Below are positions 1 to 5,676 of a stretch of DNA of 9,602 nt, piece by piece. This DNA comes from a bacterium (GTDB lineage: Bacteria > Planctomycetota > UBA1135 > UBA2386). The stretch's first letter is position 1. Every line of letters starts with the position of its first letter. The notes beneath the pieces were generated by a model. The model was not told the origin of the DNA. It saw nothing but the letters and a program-made list of their open reading frames with translations, and searched no databases. The stretch lies in contig DRKG01000327.1 of NCBI GenBank assembly GCA_011051855.1, forward strand, positions 1 to 9,602, in the 5' to 3' direction. The position numbers and the translations under genes are program-made.

Positions 1-1179
1 GCCGAGTTCCTTGGCGTGCTGGAACTCGCTCGGCGAGGCCAGCCGCGTGCCCGTGTAGACCAGCATCGCGCCGAGTGCGGCCAGCGGAATCGTCTGCAGC
101 AGTCCCGGCAGCGCCGCCACGAACACCAGCAGCAGCACACCGTGGACCAGGTTGGCACGGCTCGACACCGCGCCGGCGTCGATGTTGGCCTTGCTGCGCA
201 CGATCTCGGAGATCATGGGCAAGCCGCCGACGAACGCGCACGCGAGGTTGGCGATGCCGATCGTCAGCAGGTCGCGGTTGAGGTTCGATGCGCGCTTGAG
301 CGGATCCATCGCGTCGACCGCCAGCACGCTGAGTACCGACTCGATCATGCCGACGAGCGCGAACATGACGATGTACTTGAGCGATGGCCCGGTGAACACG
401 ACCGAGAAGTCCGGGTGCGTGATTGCGTCGAGCAGGTTGCCGGGCAACTGCACCAGGTACTCGGGGCCGACCTGATAGTGGCCGGACAGGAAGTCGTAGG
501 AGTGCGAGTGCGGCAGGTCGAACCAGAGTGCCGCCGGCACCGCGATCAACAGCACGACGAGTTGCGGCGGGATCACCTTCGCCCAGCGCGTGCGCAGGAA
601 CTGCCAGCCGAACAGGATCAGCAGCGACACGCCGCCCACGATGAAGATCTCTGGGTTGCAGTGGGCGATGCTGTGCGGGATCTCGAGCAGGAGCTCGATC
701 GGTTCCTTGGCTTCCGGCGTCACGCCGATCACGGTGTGCGACTGCTTGGCGACGATGATGACGCCGATCGCGGCGAGCATGCCGTGCACGACCGAAGGCG
801 ACATCGCGATGCCGACGGTCGCGGCGCGGAACAATGCGAACAGGATCTGCACGCCGGCGGCGACCGCGCCGACCGCGAGCGTGCGCTCGTAGCCGAGTTG
901 CATGTCGCCGTGGCCGAGTTCCATCACGGCGCCGATCGCAATCACGATCAGGCCGGCTGCCGGCCCCTTGATGGTCAGGCGCGAGCTGCCGAGCGCGGTG
1001 CCGAGGATGCCGCCGATGATGGCGGTCATCACGCCCGCGATCGGCGGGAAACCGGAGGCCATCGCGATGCCGAGGCAGAGCGGCAGCGCGATCAAGAAAA
1101 CGAGGAAGCCGGCGCGCAGGTCGGCGGCAAAGCCGGAGCCGGCGGCCGGCGCCGGCGCCGAGGGGGAGTGATCGGACAT
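1..1179 (-). CDS. SulP-family inorganic anion transporter, C-terminal part missing at window edge
   Basis: Reading the minus strand from the ATG at 1179 gives 393 residues open to base 1, with no stop inside the window. After a short Ser/Pro/Ala-rich cytoplasmic start (residues 1-20) comes a first membrane segment, FLVFLIALPLCLGIAMASG (25-43), then PPIAGV, a second hydrophobic segment and the motif LTIKGPAAGL (68-77). This Pro/Gly-rich pattern is typical of the first helices of SulP (SLC26-like) transporters, which move sulfate, bicarbonate or other anions across the inner membrane. Later helices include FVGGLPMISEIVRSKANIDAGA, where SulP proteins carry a conserved Gly/Ser/Asn-rich stretch. 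The last helices and any C-terminal STAS domain lie beyond the window. Substrate cannot be told from sequence; bacterial members of this subtype sometimes sit beside carbonic anhydrase, so the gene beyond base 1 would be informative. No clear Shine-Dalgarno precedes the ATG. The family call is firm. Confidence 0.93.
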   Translation of the reverse strand, partial: MSDHSPSAPAPAAGSGFAADLRAGFLVFLIALPLCLGIAMASGFPPIAGVMTAIIGGILGTALGSSRLTIKGPAAGLIVIAIGAVMELGHGDMQLGYERTLAVGAVAAGVQILFALFRAATVGIAMSPSVVHGMLAAIGVIIVAKQSHTVIGVTPEAKEPIELLLEIPHSIAHCNPEIFIVGGVSLLILFGWQFLRTRWAKVIPPQLVVLLIAVPAALWFDLPHSHSYDFLSGHYQVGPEYLVQLPGNLLDAITHPDFSVVFTGPSLKYIVMFALVGMIESVLSVLAVDAMDPLKRASNLNRDLLTIGIANLACAFVGGLPMISEIVRSKANIDAGAVSSRANLVHGVLLLVFVAALPGLLQTIPLAALGAMLVYTGTRLASPSEFQHAKELG

Positions 1180-1265
1180 AGCACGAAGGCGGCACGGTTC
1201 TGGGCCGCGTCAGGACGGGACGGACGGAATACGGGGAAGGGTCGGGGCGCCATGCGACGCACCTG

Positions 1266-1286
1266 GACGGGCCTGGCCGGCCCGTC
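1266..1286. repeat. 8-bp perfect inverted repeat (hairpin 1 of 3)
   Basis: GACGGGCC at 1266-1273 is exactly inverted as GGCCCGTC at 1279-1286, with a 5-base loop (TGGCC). It lies in the gap upstream of the SulP gene and would form a very stable RNA hairpin from either strand. No T-run follows on either strand, so it is not a classical intrinsic terminator. It could act as an RNA structure in the SulP leader or help transcription end. Confidence 0.6.
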
Positions 1287-1311
1287 TCCGCTCGCGCTCC
1301 GGGGCGCGATC

Positions 1312-1332
1312 GCGGCCGCTCGGTGCGGCCGC
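1312..1332. repeat. Duplicated GCGGCCGC octamer forming a hairpin (hairpin 2 of 3)
   Basis: The self-complementary octamer GCGGCCGC occurs at 1312-1319 and again at 1325-1332, separated by TCGGT. The two copies are both a direct and an inverted repeat and can pair as an 8-bp all-G/C stem with a 5-base loop. It sits between the stop of the small minus-strand gene and the SulP start. There is no adjoining T-run. Confidence 0.6.
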
Positions 1333-1339
1333 CGTTCCG

Positions 1340-1780
1340 TCAGTCGCGCGGGGGCGCGCGCGACTGCTGCGGGGTGTGCCGCCCCGCAGCCTCCGAGGAT
1401 TCGCAGATGGTGGCCCCGGGGGCCAGTGCAGATCGCCGCCGGAGCGCGCACGCGAGCCGCAGCGGTTCGGCCGCCGGCTGGTGCTCTTCATCCTCTTCCT
1501 CCGGCGAGATCTCGACGCCTCGCTGGGTCCGGTAGCTCGCCGGGGTCGGCGATTCCGCGCCCTGGGCGTGCTCGTTCGCCCGCGCCACGGTCGCCGTTCC
1601 GTCCGCCTGGGTTGCTGGCGCCGGCAACACCGGCGACAGCAGCCCGATCAGCAGGAGCGCCACCCACGTCAGCGGAGCCCACCACGGTGCCGCCAGATCG
1701 CGATCTGGCAGCCTGCGGCGTGTGCGTGGGGCTGTGGTGGCAGGTGCGACCATCAGGAAGGGGAGGGCGAGGCTACGCAC
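1340..1780 (-). CDS. Doubtful small single-pass membrane protein, unknown function
   Basis: A 146-residue frame with a GTG start at 1780; an in-frame ATG at 1753 is an alternative, and neither has a visible Shine-Dalgarno. The product has a basic stretch (RTRRRLPD), one clear hydrophobic helix (WWAPLTWVALLLIGLLSPVL, about residues 33-52), then a Pro/Ala-rich segment with an acidic cluster (EEEDEEH) and a tail rich in Arg, Ser and Pro with two Cys. Positive charges before the helix suggest the N-terminus is inside and the rest outside. I recognise no family. Support for a real gene is the membrane helix, the G/C-rich third positions, and the fact that it fills an otherwise empty stretch divergent from the gene at 1854. 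Against it, the C-terminal half is compositionally unremarkable for high-GC noise and other frames overlap it. The stop codon lies inside a perfect hairpin. Confidence 0.45.
   Translation of the reverse strand: MRSLALPFLMVAPATTAPRTRRRLPDRDLAAPWWAPLTWVALLLIGLLSPVLPAPATQADGTATVARANEHAQGAESPTPASYRTQRGVEISPEEEDEEHQPAAEPLRLACALRRRSALAPGATICESSEAAGRHTPQQSRAPPRD
1341..1366. terminator. 10-bp perfect inverted repeat over a stop codon (hairpin 3 of 3), possible terminator
   Basis: CAGTCGCGCG at 1341-1350 is exactly inverted as CGCGCGACTG at 1357-1366, with loop GGGGCG. The stop codon of the minus-strand frame ending at 1340 falls in the outer stem. The stem is long and nearly all G/C but is not followed by a T-run on the minus strand. 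A terminator role for the 1340-1780 gene is therefore inferred from position, not shown by a canonical signature. Confidence 0.4.
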
Positions 1781-1853
1781 GACGCGGTAGCCGTCAAGAG
1801 ACTCCCCGTTCCTCGGTCAGGCTGCGGATCGCTCGCAAGCTATTCTCGGCCAC
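1781..1853. promoter_or_regulatory. Short divergent intergenic region, presumed promoters
   Basis: These 73 bases separate the minus-strand frame beginning at 1780 from the plus-strand gene beginning at 1854, so any promoters of both must lie here or just inside the genes. On the plus strand, TATTCT at 1841-1846 resembles a -10 element, but it ends only 7 bases before the ATG and has no convincing -35 partner. If used, the transcript would be nearly leaderless. On the minus strand a TTGACG-like -35 lies near 1794-1799 without a matching -10. Confidence 0.25.
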
Positions 1854-2192
1854 ATGTCATGGACCCGCTACCTGCTGCACGACTTCTGGACCGCGCGTGA
1901 GTTGAACCGCATCGATGACGCCAAGCGTGCGGAGCGCCGCACACGTCGGCGGCGCCGTCGTCGGTTGGCACAGGAACGGCGCGTGATGGGCGAGCGCATC
2001 GCCGACCTCGAGCAGGAACTCGGGGAAACGGCGTTGTTGCTGCGTGCGCTGACCGAATTGTGCCTAGCAAGGGGTGTGCTGACGGCGGAAGAACTGTCGG
2101 CGCGCGCCGAGGAGCTCGACCTCCTGGACGGCGTGGCCGACGGTCGCATCGGCGAGCAGCCTTTCGACCCTGGCAGTGGCGACTCCCGGTAG
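1854..2192 (+). CDS. Small Arg-rich coiled-coil protein, unknown function
   Basis: A 112-residue protein starting at the first ATG of the frame. It opens with MSWTRYLLHDFWTARELNRI, followed by a very basic stretch (about residues 25-43) with a run of seven Arg (31-37). A heptad-like segment, MGERIADLEQELGETALLLRAL, follows (45-66). It ends with GVLTAEELSARAEELDLLDG and a short acidic tail. The middle is a probable coiled coil, so it likely dimerises; the basic patch could bind nucleic acid or membrane phospholipid, but this is inference. No signal peptide or transmembrane helix is evident, so it is probably cytoplasmic. I do not recognise a named family. It is divergent from the frame at 1780 and lies 103 bases upstream of the secreted-protein gene. 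Reading-frame quality and a clean stop make the gene itself likely. Confidence 0.75.
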   Translation: MSWTRYLLHDFWTARELNRIDDAKRAERRTRRRRRRRLAQERRVMGERIADLEQELGETALLLRALTELCLARGVLTAEELSARAEELDLLDGVADGRIGEQPFDPGSGDSR

Positions 2193-2260
2193 CCCAGTCG
2201 GTTCCTGCGACGCGAAGAAACCGGGAGTGTGTGCGTGCGCCCGCTCCGGATCGGTTCTTC

Positions 2261-2280
2261 GGGGGTGTCAACGAACCCCC
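2261..2280 (+). terminator. Short hairpin downstream of the small coiled-coil gene, weak terminator candidate
   Basis: GGGGGT at 2261-2266 pairs with ACCCCC at 2275-2280 around an 8-base loop. It lies 68 bases after the stop at 2192 and only 15 bases before the ATG at 2296. It is followed by CACTGCC, not a T-run. Because it is so close to the next start, it could equally fold near that gene's ribosome-binding region and lower its translation. Confidence 0.3.
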
Positions 2281-2295
2281 CACTGCCAACGAGCC

Positions 2296-3732
2296 ATGAA
2301 CCACTCCACCCTTTCCCTGCTCTCGGCCGTCGCCATTGGCGGCGCGCTCTTCGCCCAGAATCCGAGCTTCGTGCTGACGTTCTCGCAGCCCGAGAACACG
2401 CTGTCGGGCAGCGGGGGCACCGTGCTCGGCACCCTTCGCCCCAACGAGATCGACACCGTCAGCTTCTTCGGCCCGTGCACGACGTTGTCGGCCGAGAAGT
2501 GGATGCCGCGCACCTGCGCCCACACCATGGCCGGCGATGCCGATGGCGACGGCATCTACTTCCAGAACAGCATCTTCGGCAGCATCGACGCATTGTTGTC
2601 GACGAGCGCCCTCGCCGGGATCGTTCCGCTCGATACGCAGCGTTCGATCTACTGGTCGCCGTCGGTCGCGATGGGGACCGCCGTCAGCGGCGTGCCCGGA
2701 TTGCGCCCTGGCGACGTCGGCCGCATCAATCGCGTCGGCGGCAGTGAGGGGCAGGTGGTGCACTTCATCACCCAAGAACAGGTCAACAACGCTCTCGGTC
2801 TGCCGCCGAGCTACGCAATCGACGTGGACGCGATCGCGTTCCAGCCGAACTACGGCGTGTTCTTCTCGATCGACGTCGACGTGCCGGCGATGACCGTCTG
2901 CGGCCCGACGTTGGTTCGCGACGGCGACGTGCTGTGCCTGCCGCCGGCGTCGCTGGGCTACACGACCGATCTGCGCATCGCCAGCACGACACCGAACAGC
3001 GCGGTCGTCGCCTACAGCGAAGCGCAGATGAATGCGTTCACCGCCAACGCGCAGGTCACCGATCGTTTCGGTGTCTGCCTGACTGCGGTCGGTGACGTCG
3101 AAGCCCTCGAGATCGATCTGTTCGGTCCGACGGTGACGGTCGTGCCGTGCCCCGGTGTCGTCGTGCTGGTCCCGAACCTGATCTTCGCGAGCGAGAACGG
3201 CACCGGCGGCAGCCTGCTCGAGACCGCCTCCGGTGGCGTCATCCACAACAATCTGTGCGGTCCGGTCGGCACGCCGTGTGGCTTCGGCCCTACGTTTGGG
3301 CCACAGATCGGCATTCGCCCGGCCAGCACGACCACCGGGGCGGCGAGCCACGTCAACGCGTTGGCCGGGACCCGTGTCTGCACGCACGTGCTCGAACCGC
3401 AGAGCCACGTGATGACCTCGCCCGCTCCGGCTGGCGCCAACATGGTCGCCTACAACAATCCGTTCGTGCTCAGCCTGATCCTGATCCAATTGCCGCCGTC
3501 GACTTCCCTGCCGGTGCCGATGTCGATCCCGGTGCCGCCGTGGTCGCAGAACTGCTTCCCCGACCTCTACGCGCCCAGCATCTTCCCGTGGATGCCCGTC
3601 GGCCCGGGTTTCGGCACCTTCCCGACGCCCGCCATCCCGGCGGGTTGGACCGGCAAGATCCTGTTCCAGGGCGTCGGATTCGCATCCGCATCGTTCGAGC
3701 TCAGCACGCCAACCGTGATCGACGTGCTCTGA
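2296..3732 (+). CDS. Secreted Cys-rich protein of unknown function with a DxDGDG motif
   Basis: The frame is open upstream to 2176, but the ATG at 2296 is chosen because it directly begins a signal peptide: MNHSTLSLLSAVAIGGALFA with likely cleavage before QN (residues 20/21). The 478-residue product has no further membrane helix, so it is probably exported and soluble or surface-attached. The mature part has ten Cys (61, 74 and eight more), an even number consistent with disulfide bonds. DADGDG at 81-86 resembles a calcium-binding DxDxDG loop. Other visible pieces are PGLRPGDVGRINR and a C-terminal part rich in Pro, Phe and Gly ending GWTGKILFQGVGFASASFEL. From memory, planctomycete genomes encode secreted proteins of this style (SAEKW, then an Asp-rich loop, then LRPGDVGRI), but I know no biochemical role. 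No Shine-Dalgarno is apparent. Confidence 0.85.
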   Translation: MNHSTLSLLSAVAIGGALFAQNPSFVLTFSQPENTLSGSGGTVLGTLRPNEIDTVSFFGPCTTLSAEKWMPRTCAHTMAGDADGDGIYFQNSIFGSIDALLSTSALAGIVPLDTQRSIYWSPSVAMGTAVSGVPGLRPGDVGRINRVGGSEGQVVHFITQEQVNNALGLPPSYAIDVDAIAFQPNYGVFFSIDVDVPAMTVCGPTLVRDGDVLCLPPASLGYTTDLRIASTTPNSAVVAYSEAQMNAFTANAQVTDRFGVCLTAVGDVEALEIDLFGPTVTVVPCPGVVVLVPNLIFASENGTGGSLLETASGGVIHNNLCGPVGTPCGFGPTFGPQIGIRPASTTTGAASHVNALAGTRVCTHVLEPQSHVMTSPAPAGANMVAYNNPFVLSLILIQLPPSTSLPVPMSIPVPPWSQNCFPDLYAPSIFPWMPVGPGFGTFPTPAIPAGWTGKILFQGVGFASASFELSTPTVIDVL

Positions 3733-3744
3733 GAACGCGTCGGC

Positions 3745-3766
3745 GGCCGCGCGCGCTGCCGCGGCC
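3745..3766 (+). terminator. GC-rich hairpin after the secreted-protein gene, possible terminator
   Basis: GGCCGCG at 3745-3751 is exactly inverted as CGCGGCC at 3760-3766, with an 8-base loop. It begins 12 bases past the stop codon at 3730-3732 and lies before the nitroreductase start. Position and stability fit a terminator or transcript-end stabiliser, but no T-run follows. Confidence 0.4.
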
Positions 3767-3808
3767 AAGGGCTTGACGCGATCCTTCCCGCGCCGTCGTC
3801 TGCCGGCC

Positions 3809-4468
3809 ATGACCGAGCCGGATCTGGTGCCGTTCCCCGATCGTTACGTGCCGCCGGTGCCCGCGGACGAAGCGTTGCGCACGTTCCACGACGCGTTGCG
3901 GCGGCGGCGGAGCGTGCGCGAGTTCAGCGATCGACCGGTGCCGCGGGCGACCATCGAATGGTTGGTGCGCTGCGCCCACACTGCGCCGAGCGGTGCCAAC
4001 AAGCAGCCGTGGCGGTTCGTCTGCGTGCAGGATCCGGCGATCAAGAAGCGCATCCGCGCCGCTGCCGAGCAGGAGGAGCGCGAGTTCTACGCGCGGCGGG
4101 CCAACGACGAATGGCTGCGCGATCTCGAGCCGCTGGGAACCGACGAGAACAAGGCGTTCCTCGAAGTCGCGCCGTGGCTGGTGGTGGTGTTCCAGCTCGC
4201 GCAGACGGACCAGGGTGGCCAGGTCTACTACCTGAAGGAATCGGTCGGGCTCGCCGCGGGCATGTTCCTGGCGGCGGCGCAGCTCGCCGGGTTGGCCACG
4301 CTGACGCACACGCCGAGCCCGATGAAGTTCCTCGGCGAGGTGCTTGGGCGACCGGCGCACGAACGCGCGTTCCTGCTGATTCCGGTCGGCTACCCGGCGG
4401 ACGAATGTCGTGTGCCCAGAGCGGCGCTCCACAAGAAGCCGCTCGACGAAGTGATGGTCGTGGTCTGA
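3809..4468 (+). CDS. FMN-dependent nitroreductase-superfamily enzyme, iodotyrosine deiodinase-like
   Basis: A 219-residue protein counted from the ATG at 3809; an upstream in-frame TTG at 3773 adds only a basic, family-unlike extension. FMN-phosphate-binding RRRRSVREFSDRPVP begins at residue 31, followed by TAPSGANKQPW (58-68). THTPSP (166-171) lies where deiodinases place a Thr near flavin N5. Several features match iodotyrosine deiodinase (IYD) rather than generic nitroreductases: the lid segment EEREFY, then LRDLEPLGTDENKAFL, and the C-terminal KPLDEVMVV. By my alignment the three residues that grip the amino-acid zwitterion in IYD (human Glu157, Tyr161, Lys182) are conserved here as Glu90, Tyr94 and Lys115, with identical spacing. 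The likely reaction is FMN-dependent reductive dehalogenation of halotyrosines or a related reduction. The enzyme looks soluble: the membrane anchor of vertebrate IYD is absent. It follows the secreted-protein gene by 76 bases across a hairpin, so is probably independent, and converges on the gene ending at 4507. Confidence 0.9.
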   Translation: MTEPDLVPFPDRYVPPVPADEALRTFHDALRRRRSVREFSDRPVPRATIEWLVRCAHTAPSGANKQPWRFVCVQDPAIKKRIRAAAEQEEREFYARRANDEWLRDLEPLGTDENKAFLEVAPWLVVVFQLAQTDQGGQVYYLKESVGLAAGMFLAAAQLAGLATLTHTPSPMKFLGEVLGRPAHERAFLLIPVGYPADECRVPRAALHKKPLDEVMVVV

Positions 4469-4469
4469 C

Positions 4470-4479
4470 GGTCGCGACC
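4470..4479. repeat. Perfect 10-bp palindrome between convergent genes
   Basis: GGTCGCGACC lies immediately after the nitroreductase stop codon (4466-4468), in the 38-base gap between two convergent genes. It has no loop, so it is a poor RNA hairpin. It may be a chance G/C palindrome, and no clear terminator is otherwise visible in this gap. Confidence 0.3.
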
Positions 4480-4506
4480 CCGAGCGCGCGATCGCCGAGC
4501 AGCCGT

Positions 4507-5676
4507 TCAGGCGTGTTGCAGACCGAGCCGGTGGTGTTCGCGGCGCCACAGCCAGAACAGGCCCAGCGCGAGCAGACCGAGCGCGAGCACGAGGCGGGCG
4601 CGGGCGGGCAGGGCACGAGGCGGCACGGGTGTGCCGTGGCCCGTCGCCAGGGCATCGACGTCGAGGCCGCGCAGGCGGGGGCTTGCACTGTGGAACAACG
4701 CGCGGCGCGTCGCCTGCCGGGCGTCGGCGTCGGCGATCGGCCACAGCCGCTTGACGGCGTCGATCGCGGCCAACTCGGCGAGCGGATGGCGTTCGTCGGC
4801 GGCTGCGATGATGTGCGGCAGCTCGGCTGCGGCGTGCTGGCGCGACAGCGCGTCGATCGCGGTCAGGCGCGCGTGGTCTTCGCCGACGAGCAGGGCGCGC
4901 AACGTGTCGCGATCGAGCGCCCGATCCGGCCGCCCGAGCTGGCGGGTCGCTTCGGTGCGATCGCCATCGCGCGCCGCGAACGCGCGCACGGCGAGTGGCG
5001 TCGGTTCGCCGCTGCCGTCGAGCGCGGCCAAGATCAGCAGGGTGGTCGGCAGCATCAGGCCGCCGTCGCTGCGGCCGCAGACGTGGAGGCGGGTTCCGCG
5101 CCGTTCTGCCAGCCAGGTGGCCTCGCCGCACAGCGCCGGAGCCAGCCGCAGCAGCGCGCTGCGCGGATCCGTGTCGACGCTGATACCGGCGAGGTGGGCG
5201 ATGGCCACCGGCAACTGCACGGTGCGCGGCACGTCGAGCGCGTCCGCGCCGATGGTTGCCAGCGCGTCGTGCAGATCGGTGGGCAACGCGAAGTCGGTGG
5301 GGGCGAACCATTCCTCGCGCCCGTCGCTGGCGCACCGCCACACCAACTGCGGTGCATCGGCACCGCCTTCGAACACGCAGCTGCCGAACGCGACCGCGCC
5401 GGCCGGCATCGACACGGCCGTGGCGGCGATGTGTATGCCGTCGTGCGAGAGATGCAGCGAGAACGGCCCACGCGGGTCCAGCCCCGCCGGCCAGGCGGCC
5501 AGGGTCGGCAGGTACTCCTCGCACAGCCAAGCAATCGCCGGCACGCCCCCACGGTGTTCGCTCGCTGCAACCGCGGCATACAGGTGCGCGTCCGGTACTC
5601 GCTGGGCGATGCCGGGGCACGCCAGCCACAGCATCGCGGTAGCCGCCAGTCGGCCGCGCTCAGTTGAAGCGTTCAT
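4507..5676 (-). CDS. Exported HEAT-like repeat protein with C-terminal membrane anchor, unknown function
   Basis: A 389-residue protein starting at the ATG at 5676, inside the last 17 bases of the upstream gene. The N-terminus has a signal-peptide-like segment, RLAATAMLWLACPGIAQ (about 9-25). The middle holds an uncharacterised domain with several Cys (CEEY, GSCVF, WRCAS, LCGEA, HVCG). From about residue 260 to 330 there are helical pairs with HEAT-like spacing, such as HARLTAIDALSRQ and HPLAELAAIDAVKRLWP. One hydrophobic helix, ARLVLALGLLALGLFWLW, lies near the C-terminus, followed by basic RREHH. The predicted topology is a periplasmic body, one anchor and a tiny cytoplasmic tail. Architecture matches the upstream partner, suggesting that the two act together, perhaps as a scaffold. 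No catalytic motif is recognised. The overlap implies translational coupling; the only ribosome-site trace is a weak GAAG next to the ATG. Confidence 0.83.
   Translation of the reverse strand: MNASTERGRLAATAMLWLACPGIAQRVPDAHLYAAVAASEHRGGVPAIAWLCEEYLPTLAAWPAGLDPRGPFSLHLSHDGIHIAATAVSMPAGAVAFGSCVFEGGADAPQLVWRCASDGREEWFAPTDFALPTDLHDALATIGADALDVPRTVQLPVAIAHLAGISVDTDPRSALLRLAPALCGEATWLAERRGTRLHVCGRSDGGLMLPTTLLILAALDGSGEPTPLAVRAFAARDGDRTEATRQLGRPDRALDRDTLRALLVGEDHARLTAIDALSRQHAAAELPHIIAAADERHPLAELAAIDAVKRLWPIADADARQATRRALFHSASPRLRGLDVDALATGHGTPVPPRALPARARLVLALGLLALGLFWLWRREHHRLGLQHA

Noticed and set aside
1312..1332. Two rare-cutter-type palindromes as a sign of cloning vector or assembly artefact
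   Set aside because: Such octamers are common in G/C-rich genomes and the surrounding sequence is continuous in composition, with no vector-like sequence.
16..1905. A 629-codon plus-strand open frame across the SulP region
   Set aside because: It is antisense to an unmistakable SulP protein; its product is a run of Arg, Ala, Asp, His and Gln with no hydrophobic core, a typical shadow in high-GC DNA.
2176..2295. N-terminal extension of the secreted protein
   Set aside because: It overlaps the end of the preceding gene and would bury the signal peptide that starts at 2296.
3773..3808. TTG start adding 12 residues to the nitroreductase
   Set aside because: The added residues are basic and unlike the family; ATG 3809 gives the usual length for a soluble IYD-like protein.
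1840..3810. A 656-codon minus-strand open frame opposite the secreted-protein gene
   Set aside because: Composition is Arg/Ala/Asp/Gly-rich with no domain, and the plus strand has a clean signal peptide and structured protein over the same bases.
3701..5629. A 642-codon minus-strand open frame spanning the nitroreductase and second HEAT gene
   Set aside because: It crosses the iodotyrosine deiodinase-like gene on the other strand and is in the wrong frame for the HEAT gene; composition indicates a shadow.
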